In this document: positions 1 to 8,951 of the stretch, one piece after another
How positions within the stretch are numbered: the first letter of the stretch is position 1
Layout: each line of letters opens with the position of its first letter
Source of the DNA: Prorocentrum cordatum
Lineage: Eukaryota > Sar > Dinophyceae > Prorocentrales > Prorocentraceae
NCBI GenBank assembly: GCA_963575745.1
Contig: CAUYUJ010016480.1
Span: 47,501 to 72,500, forward strand
DNA: 25,000 nucleotides
Direction: 5' to 3'
Notes under the pieces: model-generated
Database searches by the model: none
Told to the model about the DNA's origin: nothing
Seen by the model: the letters and a program-made list of their open reading frames with translations, nothing else
Position numbers and translations under genes: made by a program

Positions 1-83
1 GCCGACGCCTGGCCACTGAGGGTGCACGCCCCGCCTGTTTTTAATCGACTCTGCGGTCGTTGCCGCGTCGTCGGACACGTATG

Positions 84-85
<2 letters not shown>

Positions 86-118
<33 letters not shown>

Positions 119-136
119 TGTTTGTGTGTGAGAGAG
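86..136. repeat. TG/GA microsatellite
   Basis: A TG run at 86-116 is followed by a short imperfect TG and then GA run. It is simple sequence with no coding meaning. Confidence 0.95.
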
Positions 137-154
137 AGTATTCCTCCCATCTCC

Positions 155-235
155 TCTCCGCTCCCCCTCCCCACCCCTCTCCCTCCTCCTCGTCGTCCTC
201 CTCCTCGTCCTCCTCGCCTTCTCCTCCTAATCTCG
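155..235. repeat. Pyrimidine-rich (TCC/TCG) low-complexity tract
   Basis: An imperfect run of TCC and TCG triplets on the + strand. It translates as poly-Ser and explains part of an apparent 256-codon ORF at 118-888. Confidence 0.9.
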
Positions 236-254
236 GCGGCGCGCTGAGGGGGGA

Positions 255-415
255 AGTGAGAGGAGAAGGCCTTCTCAGAAGGCGGCGGGACTTCTCAGAA
301 ACCCTCGCGCCTTCAGAGAAGTTTCCTGTGTCGTCGGGGAAGGCTCAGAACACTTCTCCGAAGGCCGGGGGGCTTCCAAGCCTTCCGAGCCTTTTCAGAA
401 GGCCCGCCCCTTCTC
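255..415. repeat. Cluster of CTTCTCAGAAGG-like short palindromes
   Basis: The motif CCTTCTCAGAAGG near 270 is a perfect inverted repeat with a one-base centre. Variants (ACTTCTCAGAAA, CCTTCAGAGAAG, CTTCTCCGAAGG, CTTTTCAGAAGG) recur about every 20-40 bp as far as 400. It looks like a decayed short tandem repeat that can fold into small stems. Confidence 0.6.
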
Positions 416-442
416 TCTTCCCCTCAGGCTCGCCGCCGATAA

Positions 443-533
443 TCCTCCTCCTCCTCCTCCTCCTCCTCTTGCTGCTCCTCCTCCTCCTCCTCCTCCTCCT
501 CCTCCTCCTCTTGCTCCTACTCCTCCTCCCCAT
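443..533. repeat. CTC microsatellite
   Basis: About 90 bp of CTC/CTT/CTG triplets. It gives poly-Leu, poly-Ser or poly-Arg in the various frames, so ORFs crossing it are not evidence of genes. The following 534-760 has no recognisable gene, only CTG/CTC-rich sequence. Confidence 0.95.
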
Positions 534-757
534 CCTCTATCCCATTGGGGTCAAGAGACTGGCTGACGGCCATCGGAGGAGGGGGGGGGCGCCTGACGGA
601 TCGCCTCTGGGACGCGGCACGAAGTCCTGCCCGCCCTTTTCTGCTTCTGCTCCGGACCCTGCTCCTGCTCCTGCTCTTGCTGCTGCTGCTTCTCCTCGCG
701 CTCTCCCCTTGGATGCTCGTCTCGAGGACCTTCCTGAGGCCCCTCCAACGGACCTGT

Positions 758-828
758 TCGACTCCAGTTCGACTCTAGCTCGACTCCAGCTCGACTCAAG
801 GTCGACTCGAGTCGACGGACGTTCGACG
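758..828. repeat. Short tandem repeat with TCGACTC core (about 11-12 bp)
   Basis: TTCGACTCCAG, TTCGACTCTAG, CTCGACTCCAG, CTCGACTCAAG and GTCGACTCGAG follow one another in register, and the GTCGAC core then decays. That is about six units of 11-12 bp. From here to 937 nothing else is seen. Confidence 0.75.
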
Positions 829-937
829 CGGCCTTGGCGCCTGAGTGGAGCGCGCGGCTCCAGGCATGTGCCCAGAACGAGCATCTAACTCCCCCTCCCC
901 CTGCCCCTCTCCGTTCTCCGCCTGTCAGGGCGACATG

Positions 938-962
938 TATATATATATATATATATATATAT
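938..962. repeat. TA dinucleotide run
   Basis: About 25 bp of alternating T and A. It lies 185 bp upstream of exon A, inside an intron by the USP model, so it is not read as a TATA box. Confidence 0.9.
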
Positions 963-1146
963 CTATTTATCTAAGTATTGCCATTTTGCTGCTGTTGTCC
1001 TAAGTTTCTTCACCCTCTGGAGGTCCACAGCGACCCCCAGGCAGCGTTTCGGTTCCAGACGATCCCTCAAGCCGTGTCGACCAACCGACCTCTCGCCCCC
1101 CCCGCGTTCTCCTCGTCCTCGCCCCCTCTTCCTCCGGGATGTGCAG

Positions 1147-1209
1147 GAAGTACTGCGCCCCCGAGTACCTCACCGGGAAGGACAAGTACTTCTGCGAGCG
1201 CTGCAAGAG
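1147..1209 (+). CDS. USP/UBP deubiquitinase, internal exon A (zinc-knuckle region)
   Basis: This is a 63-nt internal exon of a ubiquitin-specific protease, a cysteine protease that removes ubiquitin from proteins. The translation contains KYCAPEYLTG followed by KDKYFCERCK. It matches the USP fingers region, where a Y-x-C-x-x-C knuckle follows a hydrophobic E-x-L-x-G segment. All 20 complete codons end in G or C. The acceptor is GTGCAG|G, preceded by a pyrimidine-rich tract (about 1090-1135). The exon starts with the third base of a codon and ends with two bases (AG) before a GA donor (AG|GACGCC). That phase fits the exon at 8192 exactly. The reading frame stays open into the GAT repeat downstream, so a naive ORF of about 298 codons fuses this exon to a false poly-Asp tail. 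The donor was chosen from protein alignment and phase, since no GT lies at the right place. Confidence 0.8.
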
Positions 1210-1282
1210 GACGCCGCCTTCGGCCCGGCCTGGCGCCCACTGGGCTCCATCTGCCGACGTGGCTTTCCTCAATTTCGGGACG

Positions 1283-1687
1283 GATGACGATGAGGGTGAA
1301 GATGAGTTGGATGATTCTGCTGCTGATGATGGTGGTGGTGGTGATGATGATGATGCTGATGCTGATGCTGATGCTGATTATGATGATGATGATGCTGATG
1401 ATGATACTGATGATGCTGATGCTTATGATGATGCTGATGCAGATGCTGCTGTTGATCATGATGATGCTGCTGATGATGATGCAGATGATGACCATGTCGA
1501 TGATACCGATGTTGATAACGATACTTTTGTTGATGATGCCGATGCTGCCGATGATGATAAGTCTGATAATGGCGACGGTGATGATGAGGATGATGACGGT
1601 AGTGCGCATGATTATGGTGGCCACGACGATGCTGATGCTGACTGTGATGCTGCTGCTGTTTATTATGCAGATGATTATGATCCTGAC

Positions 1688-1784
<97 letters not shown>

Positions 1785-1798
1785 CTGTTTTCGCTGAT
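1283..1798. repeat. GAT/GCT trinucleotide array
   Basis: Over 500 bp of GAT with GCT, GGT and GAC variants, and a pure GAT run at about 1688-1783. It reads as poly-Asp in one frame, poly-Met/Leu in another and poly-Ile on the other strand. It starts about 70 bp after exon A and belongs to intron A. A similar array ends the window (24530-25000). Confidence 0.95.
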
Positions 1799-1839
1799 GA
1801 TGAGGAGGATGAGGAAGAGGCGGGGGAGGGGGATGATCA

Positions 1840-2460
1840 GCTTAAACCCAAGACGCATCAAGGATGTTGCACTGAGCCCTCCCTTCAAGTTCCTTCTTCA
1901 CGGGTCCCTGCAATTATTTTTTCTCACTGCCAGAAATGCCTCATTGAACGACAACCGTCGGAGAATCCCCAATCGTGCCATTACACCATTCTTGGGACTT
2001 CAACACTGCAAATCAACGTGACTCCTGCGTCCTGACGATCCCAAACCGTGCCAGAATGCACTCCCTGGGACTTCGAGACCGCGAGTCAACGTGACTATTA
2101 CGTCCTGGCAATCCCAAATCGTCCCAGAACCCTATTTCTGGGACGACAACCCTGCGAATCCTCGAAACTGCTGCAAACTTTGAAGGCGATTTCGGGCAGC
2201 GCTAAGGCGAGAGCAACATTTTGGAAAGGAACCGCCCTCCATCGTCCAAGCTATAGTGCACTTTTGAACCAACCGTGGGCTGCGCAAAGGCGAGAGCCAC
2301 GTTTCGAAAACGGGCCGCCCTCCATCCTTACAAGCTGTTGCAGTTCTCAAGCTCTGGGATCATATATGGTGGGGGAGTCTCGGGCGAAACGCCCAGCCCG
2401 CCGCACCGACACGGATGGAGGTGCCACGGGGAGGAGTTATTCATAAAGGAAGAGGGCAGG
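1840..2460. repeat. Dispersed repeat family 1, copy 1
   Basis: The block at 1843-1895 (AAACCCAAGACGCATCAAGG onward) is clearly similar to 21127-21175 (ATACCCAAGGCGCATCAACG onward). The end block at 2379-2440 (CGGGCGAAACGCCCAGCCCG and the sequence through GGGGAGGAGTTATTCATA) is similar to 21770-21830. The two blocks lie in the same order in both copies. Inside this copy a subunit of about 73 bp starting CGTGCCA/CGTCCCA repeats at about 1975, 2048 and 2120. No coding potential was recognised. The reverse transcriptase remnant begins about 130 bp downstream. Confidence 0.75.
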
Positions 2461-2502
2461 AAGGAAGGAAGGCAGGAAGGAAGGGAGGAGGAGGGCCACC
2501 AT
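2454..2502. repeat. GGAA/GGA purine-rich tract
   Basis: Repeated GGAAGGAAGGCAGGAAGG followed by GGAGGAGG. It separates the dispersed repeat from the reverse transcriptase remnant. The sequence from there to about 2590 shows nothing recognisable. Confidence 0.85.
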
Positions 2503-2589
2503 GGCTAGGGCCGCGTGCCATTTTAGCTCTCCCCCCCCTCTCCATCCTTCTTGAGGTTCTGAGGTTGATAGTTTTTCTCCCGTCTCCTT

Positions 2590-3979
2590 CCCTTTCCATC
2601 GTGTCTGCTGTCTTCCGTCTTCCGAAAAGTGCGAAGGCCGTAGCTGTTTCTGATTACCGGCCCATCGCCAGCGTACGTTTTTTTTACAAGCTATTTGCAT
2701 ATTTAGTGTTGGTGAGCTTAGAGAGAAAGCTGGACAACCACCAACCTGAAGAACAACACGCTTTCTGGGCCGATTACCGTATCGAGGAACACCTCCTGAC
2801 AGCAAACATGTTCTTGGACAAGACAAGGTCGGTTGGTGTACCAGTTTGGGCTGTGAGCTTGGATTTGTCGAAGGCTTTCGATCGTGTGGATTGGACTGCT
2901 CTGTGGTCGGCTTTGCGCGGGCACGGTATCTCCGACCACCTCATATGGATATTGCAGGTGCTTTACGAGAAACAGACCGGGCAGGTGAAAGGCGGCTCTC
3001 AACGCAGCGACCCTTTTGACATCCGAGCTGGAGTCCGACAGGGTTGCGTTCTCAGCCCAAGGCTCTTTTGTTGTTTGATGGAGTGGGCGATGGCCCGTTG
3101 GCGCTGGAAGTCCGGGGCAGCAGGGTTTGACCTGGGAGACGGATTGCGTCGATTATTGGATTTGCGGTTTGCTGACGACGTTGCATTTTCGCTAAATCGC
3201 AAAAAGAGGCTGCGAGTCTTCTGGCGTCGCTGGTTGAGGAGCTCGCCGCAGTTGGCCTGATGCTGAACGCCGACAAAGCTGCAGCCCTGACTACCGAGGC
3301 GCAACCGCCGGACAAGCTTTTGCTCCCCTCTGGTGTATGTATCAAGCGCGTGAACTCTCACAAATGGCTAGGATGCATTTTGTGGACCGACGTTGTGAAG
3401 CAAGACCAGGAATACCATCTTCAAGCTGCTGCAAGGGCTTTCTTCGCCATCCGGTGGATCCTCGCAGCAAAGCGTGTACCGGTTGAGCTGCGCTTGAACC
3501 ATTTCCATGCCGTCATCACCCCGATTGCTATGTTTGGTTCTGCTCACCGCGTGGTCTATGCAGCCGAGCGGAAGAAGCTGGACGTTGCGTGTCGCAAGTT
3601 TCTTCGACAAGATGTCGGGCCGCCACGCGAGGTCGACTGGACCTGTCCATGGCATGAGATATTACATGTGTTGCACGATCGTGTTACCGATAAGTTGCAA
3701 GGCGCTCAGGCCAAACTTTGGTCGGAAGCACTGTTCCGCCAATGCTGGAACTTCGCCGGGTACGTTGCCAACCTGCCTGCAGACATATGGCTGTCACGCA
3801 TGCTTGCATGGACACCTGCCGGAAGCAGGTCCCAAGGGAGACCGCGGAAGACGTGGGAGTGTGATGTCGAGTGCTTCTGCGACAAGTACGGGATCGGTGA
3901 CTGGAGAGTAGCAGCCAAAAACCCACATTCTTGGAACTGTGTGACCGGAGATTTTCTTCACCACGTGAGCGCCTGCTAG
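2590..3979 (+). pseudogene. Non-LTR retrotransposon reverse transcriptase, 5'-truncated and frameshifted
   Basis: This is the remnant of a LINE-like reverse transcriptase, which would copy its RNA into the genome. Visible in order are: SDYRPIASV and QPEEQHAFW (fingers, about 2655-2770); SLDLSKAFDRVDW with the first catalytic Asp at 2862; RQGCVLSP (3036-3059); and FADDV with the catalytic Asp pair at 3174-3179. The thumb and C-terminal region follows, with LNADK (about 3263), WLGC (about 3366) and GRPRKTW (about 3838), and ends at TAG 3977. The frame changes once, just after FADDV (about 3183-3195), consistent with loss of one base; the first frame ends at TGA 3258. No endonuclease domain precedes it. 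It lies in the same orientation as the host gene. The truncation and frameshift make it a dead copy. Confidence 0.88.
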
Positions 3980-4044
3980 TTTTCACCCGCCTGTGCCCTA
4001 TGCGGCCGCCCCATCGCGGGCATACAGGCTTGACCTTGACCTCT

Positions 4045-4225
4045 GCTGTCATTTGCATCTCACGGTATCGAAGACGCCTACGGCGAGTCATCGCCGCCCC
4101 GTCTCTTTTCGGAAGCGCTTATGTGGCCGAGCGTTGAGGCTAGAGCCCTGCCAAGCTATCGGACCATGTGTTCCCCGAGTCGGTTGGTTCGCCTTCGGGG
4201 AACGCGTGGGGGAAGACGGGGGCGA
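4045..4225. repeat. Stem-loop dispersed repeat family 2, copy 1
   Basis: It contains GACGCCTACGGCGAGTC, then CATCGCCGCCCC, then a stem GTTCCCCGA / TCGGGGAAC (about 4170-4206). The first half matches 17808-17880, and the stem half matches 4315-4385 and 17905-17950. It lies just past the end of the reverse transcriptase remnant, so it could be that element's 3' untranslated region or an independent insert. Confidence 0.65.
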
Positions 4226-4309
4226 GGAGGAGAGTGAGGAATGGGCGTGTTCGGGGTATTTAGGGGGTTATTGTGAGCTCTTAAAGGCGTCTTGGGGCCT
4301 GCTGGCCGA

Positions 4310-4440
4310 AGGTCGGGTCAGATCCTTGCCAATCTTTCGGAACGAGTGTTCCCCGACTCGGTTGGGGAGCTTTCGGGGAACACGTGGAGGAGGTTGGGGA
4401 AGAGGAGGAGGGTGAGGAAAAAAGGGAGGAAGAGTCCTCA
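4310..4440. repeat. Stem-loop dispersed repeat family 2, copy 2, with purine-rich tail
   Basis: CCTTGCCAATCTTTCGGAAC leads to a perfect 11-bp stem GTGTTCCCCGA / TCGGGGAACAC, then AAGAGGAGGAGG-type sequence (4396-4436). The same order (stem, then GGA-rich tract, then CTTGG minisatellite) is seen at 17905-18460. Confidence 0.7.
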
Positions 4441-4995
4441 TGGGAACGGCTTGAGGCACTCTGGGGCTCAATTGGGCCATCTTGGCCGTCTTGGAGGCAT
4501 CTTGAATTTCATCTTGGCCGTCTGGAGGCCATTTTAACCCTTTTGGGCTTTCCTGGAGGATGTCTTTAAGGGCTCTTGGGCTGTCTTGGGGCCTCTTGGG
4601 CTGTCATGGGGCCATCTTGGAGGCTTCTTGGGCGCTCTTGGGACGATGTTGGGGGCCTCTTGAGCCGTCTTGGGCCGTCGGAGAGCTGATAATAAGGAAA
4701 TGCCAACGTCCTTCAAACACCTCAGGCAAATCTATGACTTTTGCCCTGTCGGGCCTTCCTGGAAGACGTCTTGGAGGCCTCTTGTGGGCCTCTTGGTCAG
4801 TCTTAGGCCATCTTGGAACCATCTTGGGCCGTCTTTGAGGCTTCTTGGACGAACTTGAAGGCATTTTGGACTCTCTCGGGCCGTCTTGGAAGCCATCGTG
4901 GACCATCTTTGGGGCGACTTGGAGGCCATCTTGTAGGCCATCTTGGGCCAACGTGGCCATCTTAGAGGCCATCTTGAGCCGCCTTGGAGAATTTG
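4440..4995. repeat. CTTGG-type minisatellite, cluster 1
   Basis: Degenerate units of about 10-12 bp, typically GGGCCATCTTG, GGGCCGTCTTG or GAGGCCTCTTG, repeat for over 500 bp. They read in several frames as poly-(Gly-Leu-Leu-Gly-x-Ser-Trp)-like chains, so the small ORFs over it are not genes. Related clusters occur at 6440-6960, 18080-18460 and 21485-21600. The stretch 4996-5198 has no recognised content beyond a few decayed units. Confidence 0.85.
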
Positions 4996-5198
4996 TTGTG
5001 GACGTTGGGGTGGTTTATGCTGCCTTGTGCGGCCTTTCGGATGGCTGGCGGGACGGGCCGAAGTCCCAGGGAGTTTTTCTAAACGAATCCAAGTCGAAAG
5101 TGTCTAGCACGCCGGGCGCCCCGGGGGCCTCTCGGAGGCAGGTTTGAGGCCTCTCGGGGGGCATTTTGGGGGGCGTGTTGGGGGCCTCTCTTTGGGCG

Positions 5199-6350
5199 GT
5201 GCTCGAGGGCGACGACGACCTGTTCACAGGCGACATAGTGTGCGACGGGTCGAAGCTCGGCTACAGTGAGTGGGCGCAAACGGGCTCGGCGACCATGCCA
5301 CTCACAGACGAATGCAAGCCGAAGGTGCAGCTGTGGGGCCCGCTACCCTGTACGCTGCCAGTGCAGAGGCAGGTCGAGCGAGCGGAGATTTGGGTCTTCC
5401 TCAAAGTGCTCGAGAGTGTGCTCCCGCCTTGCAGGATCTACACGAACCACAAGGGCAGCATCGATGACCTGCAGCAGGGCGAAAGGTGGCGCACAAGCTG
5501 GAAGACGCCGCGCGCAGATCTGTGGCGGAGGATCTGGCACAAGGTGAAGGACATGGGCCTGGACGTTAGCATGGTGAACCACGTGGAGGTGTATAGGTCA
5601 AAGGCTAAGGTTGCGCAGTTGCAGGGTGACGAGCTCAAGATTGCGACGAGCAGCGGCGCCGTGGACTTGCCGGCAAAGGAGGGTGCGGCGCTGGACGCAA
5701 ACTACGGGAAGCAGGCGCTGGACGAACTGGGCACAAGGGTGCGTTGGGCGGTGCAGGACATCGGTTGATGGTGCCAGGAGATGGGAGGCGAGTGGCCCGA
5801 CGTCCCCAAACGAGTGCCAGGGAAGCCGCGGAGGAAGCTAGTCAAGCCGAAGCTGGCGCTGACGATGCACGAGGTGGTGACGGTCGGTAAGTGGCTCGTG
5901 TGCGAGAGGTGTGGCAAGAGAGCGGCATCCTACCGCATGCGCAAGAAGCTGTGGGAGTCGGTGTGCCAGCCGCCGCCGTGGAGGTCAACTGGGGTGCGAA
6001 GGACTGGAACCTCAGGGTCGCTCGAGACGTGCGTGGCCATAGCGGCGGTGGCGGCAGCGGCGGCTGGAGCTCAAAAGGGGGAGCGAGATGATGGCAAAGC
6101 GCTACCCGCGGAGCGAGAGCATCGAGTGGATGTGCACTGACCGTACGTTGTGTGCGTGACGTGCGGAACCCACCCGGCGACCAGGAGACCGGGGTTCGGG
6201 GCAGCCTGCCCAGGGCCTCTGGAGAAGAAGGGCAAGTCATCAAAGGACGAATCCAAGAGAAAGAAGAGGGACCGCATCCTGGCAGGGAAGCACCCCCGGA
6301 CGGGCAAGCAGCTGCCTCATGACCCCGCCCTGCCAATGCAACGCGGCTAA
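5199..6350 (+). pseudogene. Retroelement-derived RNase H-like plus Cys-rich ORF, with two in-frame TGA stops
   Basis: One reading frame runs from at least 5199 to TAA 6350, broken only by TGA at 5766 and at 6138. The N-terminal part resembles an RNase H fold seen in retroelement proteins: CDGSK with Asp at 5244, QLWGPLP, RAEIWVFLKVLES, then a segment ending DLPAKEGAAL in place of the usual A-D-x-x-A-K-x-G-A. The usual T/V-D before the glycine is replaced by N-H-K-G. Two C-x-x-C...C modules follow: Cys codons at 5901, 5910 and 5964, and at 6153, 6162 and 6207. The end is basic, with GKHPRTGKQL. I associate this layout with dinoflagellate repeat proteins, but no database search was possible. 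It is probably a decayed element ORF inside intron A. Confidence 0.68.
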
Positions 6351-6439
6351 GCATTGCGGGGCGGCGTCGAGGTGAAGCTGATGAAGTCGCGGGTCGCGGG
6401 TCGTGGAGACCTGAGTTCAGACCGCATTTTGCGGCGACG

Positions 6440-6960
6440 GGCCTTGTGGCGGGATCCGCTGGGGGCCTTGGGGATCAACAAAAAGCCTCTTGGGGACCTC
6501 TTGGGGGCCTCTTGAGGCCTCTGGGGCGCCTCTTCGGGTCCCCTGGGGGCCTCTTCGGGCGGAAAAGTCTGATTTTTGGTCCGTGCTCCCTCTCTTGGGC
6601 CCCTTTTGGTGCCCTCTTGGGCCGTCTTGGGCGCCTCTTGACCGCCTCTTGGGCGCCTCCTGGGCTGTCTTGGGGCGCTCCTAGGCCGTTCTGGGGCCCT
6701 CTTGGAGGCCTCTCGGGCCGTCTTGGGGTGGTCTTGGGGGCCTCTTGGCCGGCGTCGGGCGTCGGGAAGCCGAAAGGGCGAGTGCGCCCAAATCACATCC
6801 GGAGGAAGATGCATGATGTATGCCTCTTGGGGCCCTCTTTGGAGGCCTCTTGTGGCGTCTTGGAGGCCTCTTGGGCCATCTCGAGGCCCTCTTGGGCGTC
6901 TTAGAGCGATCGTTCGGCGGCTCGGGGCCCTTTTGGACCCATGGGAGGTTTCGGGAGGTC
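6440..6960. repeat. CTTGG-type minisatellite, cluster 2
   Basis: Units such as GGGGGCCTCTTG, GGGCCGTCTTG and GGGCGCCTCCTG repeat throughout, with a non-repeat interruption at about 6760-6815. It is the same family as clusters 1, 3 and 4. The G-rich strand is the + strand, as in all clusters. Confidence 0.85.
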
Positions 6961-7049
6961 GCTTTGGGGGGAGGCACAGCGTCCACAGGAGGCGCAGAAA
7001 ACACCACATAACTCGCGGGAACCAGACGGAAAACCCCAGAAAGGTCCGG

Positions 7050-7155
7050 GGCACGACTGGCCCAGGCCGTGACAATTCTCGTTGCAGAAGCAGCGCAGCG
7101 TCTACCTCTCAGTGCTGCGTAGCCTTGGGGCACTCCACTTCGTGCCAGAGGCGCG
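7050..7155. repeat. Tail of the minisatellite composite, copy 1
   Basis: GCGTAGCCTTGGGGCACTCC followed by ACTTCGTGCC and AGAGGCGCGGTGC is similar to 18569-18615 (TGCGCCTTGGGGCGCTCCGC and on). In both places it follows a CTTGG minisatellite after about 100 bp, so the two look like copies of one composite repeat. Confidence 0.6.
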
Positions 7156-7680
7156 GTGCCCATTCGCCAGGCTGTTGGTTTGATCATCCCCGCCCTGGAG
7201 GATGGCCACGTCAGGACGGCATTTCTCCCATCATTGGGCCAATGGGTCAGGCGGAGAGGGAGGAGGATCAGTACAGTCAACCCGCCTAGTATGGATGAGC
7301 GACTTTCCAAGGTCACCCTAGCATCCTTCCCACTCGGCCCATCCTTCGTCGCTTTCGCTGGCCGCGCCCCGCTCGCAAACTGTCGACATGGCCTTCCAAG
7401 GCCCTTGCGTCCTTATCGTGCGTCCTTCTTATACGGGTTGATTGTAGCCACAGCGGCAACAGGATGGTGAGGAGCGGCGGCAGGATGGCACGGTGCTGGC
7501 CTCGAGTCCTCCCCGCCCGCGCCTCCGCAGCGGTCGCAGCGCGTGGATACACGGCGCTAAGACCACGGGGCCGACACATTTTTCTGTTGGCGTCGAGCGA
7601 AGGGGGGCCGTACAACCTCGAATGATCGTCGCCATGGGAGAACGCGGGCCCTGAGGGAACCGCGACCTGAGGTTTTGTCG
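7156..7680. other. No recognised gene or repeat
   Basis: Mixed-composition sequence with short overlapping ORFs on both strands, none with recognised motifs. It is intronic by the USP model. Confidence 0.6.
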
Positions 7681-7684
7681 TCGT

Positions 7685-7805
7685 TTCTGTCTTCGTGGGG
7701 CCCTTCGCGGGGCCCGGGGCCGTCAGAAAACGACGCAGGATGAAGATCTCGTGCTGGGGGAAGGCCCCAGGGTCCAGGACCCGCTTCCTTCAGCACCTGG
7801 CTCCC
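7685..7805 (+). repeat. Dispersed repeat family 3, copy 1
   Basis: GGATGAAGATCTCGTGCTGG followed by GGGAAGGCCCCAGGGTCCAG matches 11456-11500 (GGATGAAGAGCTCGTCCAGG and on). The upstream part (GGGGCCCTTCGCGGGGCCCG, AAAACGACGCAGGAT) matches about 12100-12150. Sequence from 7806 to 8191 has no recognised content apart from the T-rich stretch before exon B. Confidence 0.7.
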
Positions 7806-8191
7806 CCCTCTCTCGCGTACGCTTCTCAGGCCACGGTCTGCGAAACCCTTCCACCTCGACGCTCCCCTCTTGGACCGCCCCCGATCTCGTCGGACCCAAA
7901 GCACTTTTCTGGGACATGCTCCCACCCAGCGGCCCACACGCGATCCACCCGCTTCATTCGTGACCCACCCACAGTGCTTGGCGAAAACGTCGGCGCCAGC
8001 GGCAGGCTCGTTGCTATGCTTGTAAGGATTTGGCCCCTGCGGCGGTTTTTATTTCAGAGCCTCGCATACTGCCGACGTCCCCGCCGCCCCCCCCCAATCA
8101 CTCTGATCCGCAACCGCGGGGTGCTACGGCCCTTTTCCTGGGACGTTTTTTTCCTGTTCCCGCACAATCTGTGTCCGGTGCGCGGCGCGAG

Positions 8192-8225
8192 GAAGAACGA
8201 CTGCGAGAAGAGGATCGCCTTCGAG
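8192..8225 (+). CDS. USP/UBP deubiquitinase, internal exon B
   Basis: This 34-nt exon encodes KNDCEKRIAFE after one base that completes an Arg codon with the AG of exon A. In USPs this position, between the C-x-x-C knuckle and the L-P-x-x-L-x-x-H-x-K-R-F strand, usually reads K-x-D/N-A-x-K-R-x-x-x, and that is what is seen. The acceptor is CGCGAG|G, after a T-rich stretch at about 8127-8165. The donor is AG|GAGCCT, a GA donor in phase 0, which fits the phase-0 start of the exon at 14774. All 11 codons end in G or C. The exon is too short to be found by ORF length. It was found by asking what should lie between exons A and C, so the call leans on that join. Confidence 0.72.
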
Positions 8226-8344
8226 GAGCCTCGCGGCCCCGCCGCCGCTGCGCGAGGGCGCCCGGCGGCGGTCGCGGCCCACGCTGGAGGCTCCGAGCGC
8301 CGATGCCGGCGGCGACCCCTCTCGAGGGAGGAAACGCGCAATAT

Positions 8345-8402
8345 CTCACGATCACCGTGGGGGGAACGGATCCCGAGGGAAACGGGTCTCGACGGAACCG
8401 GT
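8345..8402 (-). repeat. Dispersed repeat family 3, inverted partial copy
   Basis: GGAACGGATCCCGAGGGAAACGG is the near-exact reverse complement of the 11497-11525 part of family 3 (CCCGTTTCCCTCGGGACCCG). A TA run (8408-8428) follows at once. Confidence 0.6.
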
Positions 8403-8407
8403 CCTGA

Positions 8408-8428
8408 TTATATATATATATATATTTA
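8408..8428. repeat. TA dinucleotide run
   Basis: A short alternating TA stretch between the inverted family 3 copy and the TTG array. Confidence 0.85.
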
Positions 8429-8435
8429 TACACGA

Positions 8436-8584
8436 TTGTTGTTGTAGCTGTTGTTCTTGTTGCTGTTGTTTTTGCTGTTGTTATGTTGTTATGTTGTTAT
8501 TGTTGTTGCTGCTTTTTGTTGTTGTTCTTGCCATCGTCGTTGTTGTCGTTGTTGTCGTTGTTGTTGTTATTGTCGTTGTTGTTA

Positions 8585-8645
<61 letters not shown>

Positions 8646-8705
8646 CGTCGTCGTCGTCGTGGTTGTGGTTGTGGTTGTGGTTGTGGCTGTTGTTGTTGTT
8701 GAACA
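8436..8705. repeat. TTG trinucleotide array 1
   Basis: About 270 bp of TTG/GTT with GTC, ATT and GGT variants. It reads as poly-Val, poly-Leu or poly-Asn depending on frame and strand, hence several false ORFs. Confidence 0.95.
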
Positions 8706-8858
8706 TTATTACTTCTAAAGAATTATTATTGTTGGGACCCCTGGTGCACGACCCCCCCGCCGCGCCTAGGCCGCAGCCTCATTTTCATCATTTTCGTGAG
8801 GAAGTCTCAGGCAGAACGGGGGAGTCCGGATCCGGTTGTGTTGTTACGATCGGTTTTC

Positions 8859-8951
8859 CCTTGCAAAAGATAAGCTAAAGTGGACATTTCTTGCTCTAGC
8901 ATAACCAAACTTCAAGAATCCCTTGCAAAAAATAAGGTAAAGTGGACATTC
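8859..8951. repeat. 31-bp direct repeat, two copies
   Basis: CCTTGCAAAAGATAAGCTAA plus AGTGGACATTT at 8859-8889 recurs at 8921-8951 with three or four changes. The offset is 62 bp. It opens an AT-richer, T/A-run-containing stretch (about 8860-9170) unlike the GC-rich surroundings. Confidence 0.8.

Larger units (their letters stand above)
1210..8191 (+). other. Intron A of the USP gene (6,982 bp)
   Basis: The intron is inferred from the protein join between the exons at 1147 and 8192. It begins GACGCC (GA donor) and ends GCGCGAG before a G. It contains a GAT array, a dispersed repeat, a broken non-LTR reverse transcriptase in sense orientation, stem-loop repeats, two minisatellites and an RNase H-like pseudo-ORF. 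No terminal inverted repeats were seen at its ends. Confidence 0.7.

Noticed and set aside
118-888. A 256-codon + ORF at the left end
   Set aside because: It is composed of translated TCC, CTC and TCGACTC repeats, with no domain.
938-962. TA run as a TATA box for the USP gene
   Set aside because: It lies within an intron of an internal part of the gene, and dinoflagellate promoters are not known to rely on a plain TATA box.
976-996. GCCATTTTG as a relic of the dinoflagellate spliced leader
   Set aside because: Only a nine-base match to the leader core; the flanks do not fit, so chance is likely.
1000-1060. An upstream USP exon (frame reading FLHPLEVHSDPQ)
   Set aside because: No AG|G acceptor in the right place, no family motif, and it overlaps the intron's pyrimidine-rich 3' end.
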